Origin: CAYJHC01 sp964369805
GTDB taxonomy: Bacteria; Bacillota; Clostridia; Peptostreptococcales; Anaerovoracaceae
Direction of reading: 5' to 3'
NCBI GenBank assembly: GCA_964369805.1
Contig: CAYJFM010000004.1
Span: 1-64,000, forward strand
Length of the DNA stretch: 64,000 bases
Shown one piece after another: positions 35,578 through 44,040 of the stretch; the stretch's first letter is position 1, and each line of letters begins with the position of its first letter. The position numbers and the translations under genes were made by a program. The notes under the pieces were generated by a model. That model made no database searches and was not told the origin of the DNA. It saw only the letters and a list, made by a program, of their open reading frames with translations.

Positions 35578-36638
35578 TGTATAAGATAGCTGTACTAAAA
35601 GGTGATGGAATTGGACCAGAGGTAGCGACAGAAGCTGTAAAGGTTTTAGAAAAGGTTGCTGAAAAATATAACATAGAATTTAATTTTACTGATGCTCTAA
35701 TCGGTGGAGCTGCATATGATAAAACAGGAAATCCACTGCCGCAAGAGACAATTGACCTTTGCAAAGCAAGTGATGCTGTAATCCTAGGCGCTGTTGGCGG
35801 ACCTAAATGGGATACACTTCCTGGAGATGTAAGACCAGAAAAAGGACTTCTTAGAATTAGAAAAGAACTTAACCTTTTTGCAAATATTAGGCCTGCAGTA
35901 CTTTTTGCTCCTCTTAAAGATGCATGCCCGTTAAGAGCAGATATTGCTGATGCAGGTATTGATATTACTGTAGTAAGAGAACTAACTGGTGGAATATATT
36001 TTGGAGAAAGAGGAAGAAGAGATAAGGACGGAGTTGAAGAGGCATATGATACAGATGCTTATTCAGTTCCTGAGGTAGAAAGAATTGCAAAGGTTGCATA
36101 TGAATTTGCTATGAGAAGAAAGAAAAATCTAATCAGCATTGACAAGGCAAACGTACTAGAAAATTCTAGACTTTGGAGAGAAGTAGTTGAGAAGATGGCA
36201 AAGGACTATCCAGAGGTAACTCAAACGAATATGCTAGTTGATAATGCAGCTATGCAGCTTGTGAAAAACCCAGCTCAGTTTGATGTTGTTTTAGCTAATA
36301 ACATTTTTGGAGATATTCTTTCTGATGAAGCAGCGCAAATTTCTGGTTCAATTGGAATTCTTGCATCTTCGTCAATGGGTGATGGAAGCTTTGGACTTTA
36401 TGAGCCAATTCACGGATCAGCCCCTGATATTGCAGGAAAAAATATTGCTAATCCAATAGCTAGTATTCTATCAGTTGCAATGCTTTTAAGGGATTCTTTA
36501 GGGGAAGTTGAAGCAGCAGAAGCTATAGAGAAGGCTGTTGATAAAGCTCTGGAAGACGGATATAGGACATTTGATTTAAGAAAAGAAGATTATATTTCAT
36601 GCTCTGAAATGGGAGAAGTGATTTGTAAGAATCTATAG
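35577..36638 (+). CDS. leuB: 3-Isopropylmalate dehydrogenase
   Basis: NAD-dependent oxidative decarboxylase giving 2-oxoisocaproate. The 353-residue protein has LKGDGIGPEVATEAVKVLE, AVGGPKWDTLPGDVRPEKGL, the substrate region LRIRKELNLFANIRPA, RELTGGIYFGERG, IDKANVLENSRLWREVV, NIFGDILSDEAAQISGSIG and GSAPDIAGKNIANPIA. All active-site motifs are present. It overlaps leuD by one base and ends the operon, with a strong terminator 38 bases after the stop. No branched-chain aminotransferase gene is in this operon. Confidence 0.97.
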   Translation: MYKIAVLKGDGIGPEVATEAVKVLEKVAEKYNIEFNFTDALIGGAAYDKTGNPLPQETIDLCKASDAVILGAVGGPKWDTLPGDVRPEKGLLRIRKELNLFANIRPAVLFAPLKDACPLRADIADAGIDITVVRELTGGIYFGERGRRDKDGVEEAYDTDAYSVPEVERIAKVAYEFAMRRKKNLISIDKANVLENSRLWREVVEKMAKDYPEVTQTNMLVDNAAMQLVKNPAQFDVVLANNIFGDILSDEAAQISGSIGILASSSMGDGSFGLYEPIHGSAPDIAGKNIANPIASILSVAMLLRDSLGEVEAAEAIEKAVDKALEDGYRTFDLRKEDYISCSEMGEVICKNL

Positions 36639-36674
36639 TACTTACTAGAAGATTAAAATATTACTCAATTATAG

Positions 36675-36710
36675 AATCAACCTTTTGATTAAGAAGGGTT
36701 GATTTTTTTT
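36675..36710 (+). terminator. Intrinsic terminator of the ilv-leu operon
   Basis: Stem AATCAACC with GGTTGATT (extended by A/T pairs), about 12-base loop, followed by eight T. Confidence 0.93.
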
Positions 36711-36939
36711 GCACAAAACATAATGAGTGGAGTGTTAATTTTTCGATTTAAATCTATTGATTAACTGGAGAACTAAATAGTTCTAAAGTATTAAAAAAAT
36801 AATTCTCTCGGTGGATATTTTAATTGATATGTTCATGCTATTATTTAAATATAAACCAAATTATATTTCACTTGTCAGGCATTAATTAATTAAAAAAATA
36901 TGTGTAAATAAAATAACAATAAGAAATAGGAGATATTAA
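36711..36939. other. AT-rich intergenic region before the decarboxylase
   Basis: About 230 bases with no reading frame that I can support. The DNA is very AT-rich with several A and T tracts, and presumably holds the promoter of the next gene, but no box pair is convincing. No riboswitch-like or palindromic structure was recognised. GGAG lies 8 bases before the next ATG. Confidence 0.5.
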
Positions 36940-38511
36940 ATGAACTATAAAGAACTGAGTATTCCAAATGAGGAATATAGCCATATTTCGCGAAACGAGC
37001 AAAACGAAATATTGATTGAGGGATGTAAAGTAAAGGATATTGTAAAAGAATATGGATCGCCCCTGAATATTATATCTGAAAAACAGCTTAGAAATAATGC
37101 AAAGCTATACCAGAAAGTTTTTTCTGATAATTGGCCAGAGGGTGAAGTTAGAATTTTCCCAGCAGTAAAAGCTAATTTTACTCAAGCATTAAGAAATATC
37201 TTGACTCAGGAAGGATGCGGATGTGATGTATTTAGCTATGGAGAGTTATTGTGTGCCTTAGAGAGCGGAATAGAGCCTAGTAAAATATCGCTAAATGGAA
37301 ATGGTAAAATAATAAAAGGGAATCAAAGTATCAGACTTGCTGTAGAAAAAGGCGTTAAAATCACAATTGATGTTAAGGAAGAAATATATGAAGTAGAAAA
37401 AATATCAAAAGAACTTAATAAAAAAACTAAGATAAGATTGAGATGTAGACCTGATTTCACAGAAGTTCCATACACAACAGAGTATGTGGAAGCACCACTT
37501 ACAGTAGGAATTGGAGCAGAACTATATAAAGCTGGACTTCCAGTGGATGATTTGATTGAAGTGGGTAAAATTGCAATAGCATCAGAACATATGGAGTTAA
37601 CAGGAGCACATGTTCATTTAGGACGGCATAGCAGAGCTGCTGATTTTTGGAGATACGCTATGAAAGAATACGCAGCACTACTAGGGTACTTAAAAAAAGA
37701 ACTAGGAGGTTGGGAACCTGATGAAATTGATATAGGCGGTGGTATTCCATGTAGAAGAGATCCAAACTGTAAACAGATTGTAAATGGAAGAAAGCTGGGA
37801 GACGAAGTAGGAGAGGCGTTAGTTGTTGTAGCGGAGAAAACTGGGGCAGATAAAGTAAAAGCCCATCAGAATTATATTAATGTATCAAGAGCTGCCAATA
37901 CACCTTTATATAAAAATGACCCATTAGAAGCGGTAAGGGAACCATTAGAAAACTATGCAAAAGCAATAACAGAGACATTGAGAACTGAACTGAAAAATAA
38001 TGGTATAGAGCCAGAAGGTAAAGTTCTCGAAATTGAACCAGGAAGAGCAATGTATGGAGATACAGGTGTTCATGTTACAGCAGTGACAGCACTGAAAACT
38101 GAAAAAAGACCTTATTTCTGGCAATGGTTGAATTGCGATACTTACGAGCACTTCCTTCTGAATTCATCTTATGCACATGCTTTATATAATTATATTTTTG
38201 ATGGATATAGAGTTGAAGAGATGAAAGAAGAAGACTTAATGGTTGCAGATATTGTTGGGAGCAGTTGCAACACAGATAGGCTTGTTCCAGATGCGCTGGT
38301 ACCTAAGACTGTGAAATCAGATGATTTAATAGTCTTTGTAGATACAGCAGCATACAATGTACCTATGTCAGGAAATTTTAATGCAACAGCTAGGCCTGGA
38401 ATGGTTATTGTAAATGATGAGGAGATAGACTGGATAAAAAAACCTGAAACAATAGAAGATGTATTTAAGTTCGATGTGGTTCCAGAAAGATTAAAAGTGA
38501 AAGCAAATTAG
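36940..38511 (+). CDS. Fold-III PLP-dependent decarboxylase (LysA-like), substrate unknown
   Basis: Amino acid decarboxylase of the Orn/DAP/Arg group 2 family, 523 residues. The barrel has Lys77 in FPAVKANFTQ (Schiff base), CGCDVFSYGELLCAL, GAHVHLGRHSRAADF, and EIDIGGGIPCRRDP. The cofactor phosphate and partner-subunit motifs are EIEPGRAMYGDTGVHVTAV and GSSCNTDRL with Cys443. It is about 100 residues longer than typical LysA (about 420), with a 30-residue N-terminal extension and an insertion near residues 300-330 (GADKVKAHQNYINVSRA). No lysine-pathway genes are near; a transporter follows, so a catabolic amino acid decarboxylation is more likely. Substrate not assignable by reading. Confidence 0.85.
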   Translation: MNYKELSIPNEEYSHISRNEQNEILIEGCKVKDIVKEYGSPLNIISEKQLRNNAKLYQKVFSDNWPEGEVRIFPAVKANFTQALRNILTQEGCGCDVFSYGELLCALESGIEPSKISLNGNGKIIKGNQSIRLAVEKGVKITIDVKEEIYEVEKISKELNKKTKIRLRCRPDFTEVPYTTEYVEAPLTVGIGAELYKAGLPVDDLIEVGKIAIASEHMELTGAHVHLGRHSRAADFWRYAMKEYAALLGYLKKELGGWEPDEIDIGGGIPCRRDPNCKQIVNGRKLGDEVGEALVVVAEKTGADKVKAHQNYINVSRAANTPLYKNDPLEAVREPLENYAKAITETLRTELKNNGIEPEGKVLEIEPGRAMYGDTGVHVTAVTALKTEKRPYFWQWLNCDTYEHFLLNSSYAHALYNYIFDGYRVEEMKEEDLMVADIVGSSCNTDRLVPDALVPKTVKSDDLIVFVDTAAYNVPMSGNFNATARPGMVIVNDEEIDWIKKPETIEDVFKFDVVPERLKVKAN

Positions 38512-38537
38512 AGGAGTAAGTCCATTAAATTCCATAT

Positions 38538-38577
38538 AAAAATCGCTGGTAAAACAAGATGCTTTGCTAGCGATTTT
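38538..38577 (+). terminator. Probable terminator after the decarboxylase gene
   Basis: Stem AAAAATCGCT with AGCGATTTT (9 pairs), about 21-base loop, followed by CTCTTT. The T-tract is short, so termination may be partial. Confidence 0.7.
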
Positions 38578-38707
38578 CTCTTTGAGTTTCAACAAATTAA
38601 TTAGAATACAATATGTAATTGAAATTAAAAAATCTGCTAGATGTATAATACAATCAAAAATTACATTCAAAAGAAAATGAGCAGTATTGCTTTAGTAGGA
38701 GGTGAAA

Positions 38708-40057
38708 ATGGAAACCTATGGAATTATAAGTCTGCTACCAGTAGCAGTAGTAATAGTAACGGCTATGACCACAAAGAGAGCATTAGAGCCGTTAGTATTG
38801 GGTGCTTTAGTAGGGTTTGCTATATTGAGCAGAGAAAGATTTATTTTTAGTTATTTAGATGCATTATTTTTTGAGATTAGCAACTCAGCATATTTTATTG
38901 TTGTAGGAGGAGCATTTGGAGCTTTTATTCGAATGTTAGAAGAGTCAAAAGCAATTACGGGTTTTACAAGATTAATTATGGGAGTAGCAAACACCAAAAA
39001 GAAATCAGTTATTATAACCTGGCTCATAGGTATGGTATTTTTCTTCGATAATAAATTCAGTAATTTGAGTGCAGGTTTATCTAACAGAGAAGTGTCAGAT
39101 AAAAACAAACTGTCTAGAGAGATGTTCACTTTTAATATTAACACTGTAGCATGTTCAACCTGCGTATTAGTGCCATTTTCTTTGTGGGGTGTATTTATGA
39201 GTGGACAAATTGAATCTGCACTAGAGCTTGGAAACGGCGAAGGTATAAAGGAAATAACAAAAGCCATACCATTTATGATTTTTCCAATTATCACTCCTAT
39301 AATTGTATTGCTATTTAACTTTAGGATGATACCGATTTTCGGTGGAATGAAAAAAGCTGAAAAGCGAGTAGAGCAGGAAGGGCAAGTGCAATCTGAGTTT
39401 CAAGGGAAATCGGAAATATTAGAACAACATGTGGATGGAAATCCGTTAAGTGTTTGGTACTTTCTAATACCGATGATTGCACTAGTTGCTACAACATTTT
39501 ATTTTGGAGATTTACTCTATGGGCTGTTAGTAGGGGTTATCGTGTGTTCGATAGTTTATAGCGTAAAAGGATTACTGAAGACAGGTGAGGTGCTTGACAT
39601 AATACCAAAAGGGTGTAATGATATGTTCGTAGTTATAGCGATAATAATAAGTGCATTCGTTTTGCAGCAAGTCAGCATTGAACTAGGGTTGGTAACTTAT
39701 TTGATTGGTACTTTAGAGCCATATTTAATTGGAGGACTTTTGCCAACAATATCATTTTTACTATTATTGGGTTTAGGATTCGCGACAGGAAGTTTTTGGG
39801 GAATGTTGGCAATTTGTTTCCCCATGATCCTACCTTTAGCAGCTAGTTTAAACATGAATATGTACTTAATTATAGGGGCAATTATTTCTGGTGTATCTGC
39901 TGCTAGCGTAACATGTTTTTTCGGTGATTCAGTTACATTAGCATGTGAGATTACAAAAGTAAAAAATATTGATTACGCCAAGACGGCATTGCCACTTACG
40001 GTTGTACCATTAATTACAACTACAATAGCATACTTAGTTTTAGGTTATTTAATTTAA
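38708..40057 (+). CDS. NhaC-family antiporter-like permease
   Basis: Membrane protein of 449 residues with about 11-12 hydrophobic segments. Typical NhaC-family stretches are visible: AYFIVVGGAFGAFIRMLEES, WLIGMVFFFDNKFSNLSAGL, SREMFTFNINTVACSTCVLVPFS (divided by polar residues), LLGLGFATGSFWGMLAICFP and GAIISGVSAASVTCFFGDSV. The family contains Na+/H+ antiporters and substrate antiporters such as malate/lactate exchangers. Pairing with the upstream decarboxylase suggests exchange of an amino acid for its amine, but that is inference. The ATG at 38708 has AGGAGG 5 bases upstream. Confidence 0.85.
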   Translation: METYGIISLLPVAVVIVTAMTTKRALEPLVLGALVGFAILSRERFIFSYLDALFFEISNSAYFIVVGGAFGAFIRMLEESKAITGFTRLIMGVANTKKKSVIITWLIGMVFFFDNKFSNLSAGLSNREVSDKNKLSREMFTFNINTVACSTCVLVPFSLWGVFMSGQIESALELGNGEGIKEITKAIPFMIFPIITPIIVLLFNFRMIPIFGGMKKAEKRVEQEGQVQSEFQGKSEILEQHVDGNPLSVWYFLIPMIALVATTFYFGDLLYGLLVGVIVCSIVYSVKGLLKTGEVLDIIPKGCNDMFVVIAIIISAFVLQQVSIELGLVTYLIGTLEPYLIGGLLPTISFLLLLGLGFATGSFWGMLAICFPMILPLAASLNMNMYLIIGAIISGVSAASVTCFFGDSVTLACEITKVKNIDYAKTALPLTVVPLITTTIAYLVLGYLI

Positions 40058-40128
40058 AAGAAAATTCGTTATGGATATCTTTCTATTTGAATTTCAAAAA
40101 CAGATTTTAAATATTGAAAAAATCTTTG

Positions 40129-41196
40129 CTAATTGCTAAGAAGTAAAATAGCCTCCAGTTTATTGCTTACCTCAAGTTTTCTATATATATTTGATAAATG
40201 AGATTTCAGGGTATTGATACTGATAAATAGAATTTCAGATATTTCTTTGTTACTTTTACCACTATAAAAAAGCTGTACTATATCTATTTCTCGTACAGTT
40301 AAGCCATACTTGCTAATTAGGTCTATTTTATTGAGCATCATGAGATCCACTTTTTCGTCAGGGCAAACTTTTATCTCATTTTCTCTAATATACACATAAT
40401 AGCATTTTAGAATTTTACTTTGATTAACAAAAGAAACAGAAGGAGCGATGGTCACAGAATGGTTTTCAAATTCTTTTGAAGTAGAGGATGTATCAGAAAG
40501 GTTAGGGAGCTGACCTGTTGGAAAAATAAGATCCGTGAATTTTATGTGTGCAGTTTGGGTATTGGAACTATCAGTTATTTGACAAAAATATGAACCTGCT
40601 TGCGAGTTATATTTAATAAGCTCGAAACTCTCGTTATAAATTGCTAAGCCAAAAGGTAAGTTATCCAATGTGCTCTGTAGGAAAGCGTCGTTTTCTGTCT
40701 GTGTAGTCATGAATAAAAATCTCGAAAAATTAGCATTTATTACGTGATATATATAATTTAGAATGAGCCTCTCCTTATCAGTGAAAGGGCCTTCATTTTC
40801 GTCTTTGAATATACTGATGGTATAGTGGTTTCCATCGTTATTATTAGATATGTTTATATCTATTTCATAGCGCAAATTTTGTGAAGCAAGAAATTCATTA
40901 TAGTAATGATTTTCAAACTCCCCAGGGGAAATAATTTCTTCTATAGAAACTATAGATTTTGGTATGCAGTCATTTACATATCCATCAGAGATATTATTAC
41001 AAATAGGGCTGCACTTCCTAGAGTTCTTTAAAAAGTCGGCAAAAATGTCTGAACAAATATAAGAACAAGTATTAAAACCAAAGAAATCAGAGAGCAAATT
41101 TAAAACATTAGTCTCTATGTTAACTAGGTCATTAAATAATAGGGTGGAAAAAAAATTAATTTTCTTTAAATCATTCTCATTAAGAAGTGATGGCAT
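40129..41196 (-). CDS. LuxR-type transcriptional regulator with GAF/PAS-like sensor region
   Basis: A 355-residue regulator. The C-terminal 60 residues are a LuxR/FixJ helix-turn-helix (YGLTVREIDIVQLFYSGKSN, then ISINTLKSHLSNIYRKLEV). The N-terminal part (about 15-185) looks GAF-like, and a PAS-like stretch starts with LDNLPFGLAIYNESFELIKY (about residue 189). A Cys-rich patch around residues 36-80 (FNTCSYICSDIF, RKCSPICNN, NDCIPK) might bind a metal or sense redox state. It is divergent from the Ldh2-ureohydrolase operon and convergent with the antiporter gene, so it likely controls one or both. GGAGAA precedes the ATG. Confidence 0.83.
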   Translation of the reverse strand: MPSLLNENDLKKINFFSTLLFNDLVNIETNVLNLLSDFFGFNTCSYICSDIFADFLKNSRKCSPICNNISDGYVNDCIPKSIVSIEEIISPGEFENHYYNEFLASQNLRYEIDINISNNNDGNHYTISIFKDENEGPFTDKERLILNYIYHVINANFSRFLFMTTQTENDAFLQSTLDNLPFGLAIYNESFELIKYNSQAGSYFCQITDSSNTQTAHIKFTDLIFPTGQLPNLSDTSSTSKEFENHSVTIAPSVSFVNQSKILKCYYVYIRENEIKVCPDEKVDLMMLNKIDLISKYGLTVREIDIVQLFYSGKSNKEISEILFISINTLKSHLSNIYRKLEVSNKLEAILLLSN

Positions 41197-41570
41197 GTTG
41201 GAGTTCTCCTATATTTCTGTAACTAATTTAGAGTAGCTTAGATAGATTATATAACAGATGGGGAGAAAAAAAAAGCCTAATAATAGTAGTACTAAATTTA
41301 AATCTTAAAATCTTAAAATCTTAGAATATTACAACTAATTACACTTGTAGTTGCTACTTTAATTTGGAGGATTATTATATTGTTTAATTTAAGGTAATAT
41401 TGATTATTCAATTATAGAGATTGAAAGAAAAAAGAAAATTCCCACATTAGTATAGTACTTTTTTGGTACTTGAAAGTAAAAAAATATGGTTCTGCGGGGG
41501 GGTGTGATAGGGACGAAACAAGAGTATAATGATGCCAAACACAGAAACATAATTTGGTTTGTTTAAGGGT
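41197..41570. other. Divergent control region, upstream part
   Basis: About 370 bases without a supported gene. It holds three near copies of ATCTTAAA around 41301-41323, an AGTAC/GTACT inverted repeat around a T-tract near 41452-41470, and a G-run (GCGGGGGGG) near 41494. Any could be a binding site for the divergent LuxR-type regulator; none is a known motif. No riboswitch consensus that I know (including guanidine types) was recognised. Confidence 0.5.
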
Positions 41571-41598
41571 TTTACAAGTATTAGGAGAATGATAAAAT
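41571..41598 (+). promoter_or_regulatory. Candidate promoter of the Ldh2-ureohydrolase operon
   Basis: TTTACA (41571-41576), 16-base spacer, TAAAAT (41593-41598), 49 bases before the ATG at 41648. Confidence 0.6.
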
Positions 41599-41647
41599 AT
41601 GCAATAATGTCATATGATGTATGAAAACATGTCTAGGAGGAACAATT

Positions 41648-42802
41648 ATGGAAGCTAAAGAAGTGAAACAAGAATACCTTGGTAGTATATTTGAAAGTAC
41701 AAGCTTTGTTGAATATGCTGTTGAAAAAGTTTGGAGTGCAGCGGGTGCAAGTGATGAACATGCAAGGACAGTAGCTAATTGCATTGTACATGGAGACAGA
41801 ATGGGAAAAGTTAGCCAAGGTATTGGGGTACTAGAAGCTGTGACGATGCACTTAAAGTCAGGGGCACTTGATATTAAAGCGGAACCAATAATTGAAAAAG
41901 AGGGACCAAGCTGGGTGTTATTTAACGGTAATAGATCAACAGGACACTATGCATTATCTAAAGCAATGAAGAGAGCTATAGAAAAAGCAAAAGAAACAGG
42001 AATTTGCATGGTTATGGGATACAACCACTTTGATTGTGGATGCTTTTCAAAATATTCCATGATGGCGTCAGAAGAAAATATGGTAGCTTTTGCTACTAAT
42101 AATAGTGTGCCTCTAATGACACCAAGGGGCGGCATGCAAAATGTTATGAGTTGCCCACCTTTTACTTGTGCTTGTCCGGCAGGAGAAGAAAATCCTATTG
42201 TGGTTGATGTAATGCTTGCAGAAACCTATGATGGTGATATTTCAAAATACTATTATGCAGGTGAAAAAATGCCAAAGAAAATACTTGTAGACCCTGTGAC
42301 TGGTGAAATTACAGATGATCCATCAAGATTTTTTGAAGAAATTGAAGGTTATGGAAGAATTTCTGATTGCACAGCAGCATCCACATTTGATACACAAAGG
42401 TTATATGCCATGAATATCTTTGCGGAAATACTTACAGGCATATTAGTACCAAATGCAGCTTTGCCATGCGAAATGCCGACAGTAATTGCAGATTGGTTAG
42501 AGCCTCAAGAAGTAACACCAGTAGGGGCAAGCTTTGCAATGGTAATTGACCCTGCACATTTCCAACCGTTTGGAGAATTTACAAAGAGGGCAGATATGTA
42601 TGTTCGTTCAATAAAGGATGTAAAGAAAGCAGATGATTGTAAAGAAATTTTCTTGCCTGGGGAGAGGGCCTTGGAAAGATTAAAGAAAACTGATGAAGTT
42701 GAAATATACAATAATTGCTGGGTACCTTTTGTGGAACTAGCGAAGGAGTATAAGATAGATATGGATGAGTTGAAAAAAGAATGGCTGGAATTAAATAAGT
42801 AA
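41648..42802 (+). CDS. Ldh2/malate dehydrogenase-2 family oxidoreductase A
   Basis: A 384-residue NAD(P)-dependent oxidoreductase of the family that includes YiaK, ureidoglycolate dehydrogenase and piperideine-2-carboxylate reductase. Seen: GPSWVLFNGNRSTGHYALSK, MGYNHFDCGCFSKYSMMASE, FATNNSVPLMTPRGG and GEENPIVVDVMLAET, which align with family cofactor and substrate regions. The usual SHG motif with a proposed catalytic His reads SQG here (Gln57), so chemistry may differ. It heads an operon with ureohydrolases and a symporter. The ATG at 41648 has AGGAGG 7 bases upstream. A second family member ends the operon. Confidence 0.85.
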   Translation: MEAKEVKQEYLGSIFESTSFVEYAVEKVWSAAGASDEHARTVANCIVHGDRMGKVSQGIGVLEAVTMHLKSGALDIKAEPIIEKEGPSWVLFNGNRSTGHYALSKAMKRAIEKAKETGICMVMGYNHFDCGCFSKYSMMASEENMVAFATNNSVPLMTPRGGMQNVMSCPPFTCACPAGEENPIVVDVMLAETYDGDISKYYYAGEKMPKKILVDPVTGEITDDPSRFFEEIEGYGRISDCTAASTFDTQRLYAMNIFAEILTGILVPNAALPCEMPTVIADWLEPQEVTPVGASFAMVIDPAHFQPFGEFTKRADMYVRSIKDVKKADDCKEIFLPGERALERLKKTDEVEIYNNCWVPFVELAKEYKIDMDELKKEWLELNK

Positions 42803-42842
42803 AGAATTAGCGATTTATGCAAAAAAAGGAGGATATACTAGT

Positions 42843-43970
42843 ATGAAGAATAAATGGGAACCACTATCAGCAGAAGAACTTGCCGAATACAAAAGAATAA
42901 ACGAAACCATGACTGGCATGGAGTCATTGCCACCGCTAGCACTACAGCATGCTGAAAGGATGAGAACTGTGGGTGGCGTTGGAATTGAGGAATTAAGTTA
43001 CATGAACAAGGATTACTTAGGTACTTTCATGGCACCGTTTTCGAGGGACTCTAAGAATGCAGATATTGCAATTGTAGGAGTTCCAATTGAAGGATTTTCA
43101 CCAATTAACTCATCGCACAAATTAGCACCTACGGAACTTAGAAAAAAATCAAAGATAGGAATGGGAACCGTATCTGGGGATATGGTTGCACCATTTGAAA
43201 TGTGCAGAATAATTGACTATGGAAATATTGATATATACGGATACTTTGATTTGAAAAAATCAATTGATGCTGTTGAAGCTGAGTTGACTAAAATTGTACA
43301 AGATGGCGCGGACCTATTTATCTGGGGAGGAGATCATTCAATCACATATCCTCCATTAAAGGCCTTAGGCGAAAAATATGGACCTCTAAGTGTAATACAC
43401 TTTGATGCACACTATGACTTAACTACAAGAGCAGCATTTGATAATGAATATACCTCAGGAGCATTCTTTACTAGGGCAGCGTCAAATGGATATATTGACC
43501 CTAAAAGATTAGTTCAACTAGGTATGAGAGGCAGACAAAGCTATCTTGTGAAGGGAGCTCATGAACTATATGGAACTACAGCTCTTACTGCAGATGAAAT
43601 TTGGGATATGACCTATGATGAAATCGCACAAATAATTATTGATACAGTAGGTGATGGACCGACATACTTAACTTTCGATTTAGACTGTCTAGATCCAACT
43701 GAAATGATTTCTAACTCTAGCCCAGAACCGAATGGTATAACTTCAAGGCAAGTTCATGAAATCATAAAACGAATAAAAGATAAAGTGAATTTAGTGGGCT
43801 GTGACGTAGCAGAGTACGCCCCAATGTGGGATCCTTCAGGAAAGGATGCTATTGTTGCCTGTGGTATAGCTTGGGATCTATTTTGTTGGCTCTCAGAGAG
43901 AAGAGCAGACAGACAAGGAATCAATAGAGTTACAGACTGGCCATTAGCCATGGGATACTCTAGCTTATAA
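42843..43970 (+). CDS. Ureohydrolase (arginase/agmatinase family) A, substrate unknown
   Basis: A 375-residue member of the dinuclear-metal family that hydrolyses guanidino or amidino groups to urea or related products. All metal ligands are visible: His165 in GGDHS, Asp188/His190/Asp192 in FDAHYD, and Asp279/Asp281 in FDLDCLDP. The substrate loop reads NSSPEPNG where agmatinases have GTPEPGG, and the N-terminal SSHKLAPTELRK replaces the usual RPGARFGP-like stretch. It is longer than typical agmatinase (about 290-320) by an N-terminal extension of some 70 residues. AGGAGG precedes the ATG. Agmatinase activity should not be assumed. Confidence 0.87.
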   Translation: MKNKWEPLSAEELAEYKRINETMTGMESLPPLALQHAERMRTVGGVGIEELSYMNKDYLGTFMAPFSRDSKNADIAIVGVPIEGFSPINSSHKLAPTELRKKSKIGMGTVSGDMVAPFEMCRIIDYGNIDIYGYFDLKKSIDAVEAELTKIVQDGADLFIWGGDHSITYPPLKALGEKYGPLSVIHFDAHYDLTTRAAFDNEYTSGAFFTRAASNGYIDPKRLVQLGMRGRQSYLVKGAHELYGTTALTADEIWDMTYDEIAQIIIDTVGDGPTYLTFDLDCLDPTEMISNSSPEPNGITSRQVHEIIKRIKDKVNLVGCDVAEYAPMWDPSGKDAIVACGIAWDLFCWLSERRADRQGINRVTDWPLAMGYSSL

Positions 43971-44040
43971 CTAGCATAAGTTTAGGATCAGTAAAGACAA
44001 TAGAGAAAGAAATTGCAAATTGTTGGAAATGGAGAAAATC

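Noticed and set aside
36940..38511. Annotation as diaminopimelate decarboxylase (lysA)
   Set aside because: Active-site motifs are shared across the fold-III family; extra length, insertion and catabolic context make the LysA assignment unsafe.
38641..38850. A 69-residue reading frame ahead of the antiporter gene
   Set aside because: It overlaps the start of the antiporter in another frame, is Ser/Asn-rich from translated repeats, and has no ribosome binding site.
41197..41647. A guanidine riboswitch upstream of the ureohydrolase operon
   Set aside because: Considered because of the gene content, but none of the conserved guanidine-I, -II or -III sequence elements that I know can be found; only a chance GGGACGA string near the G-run.
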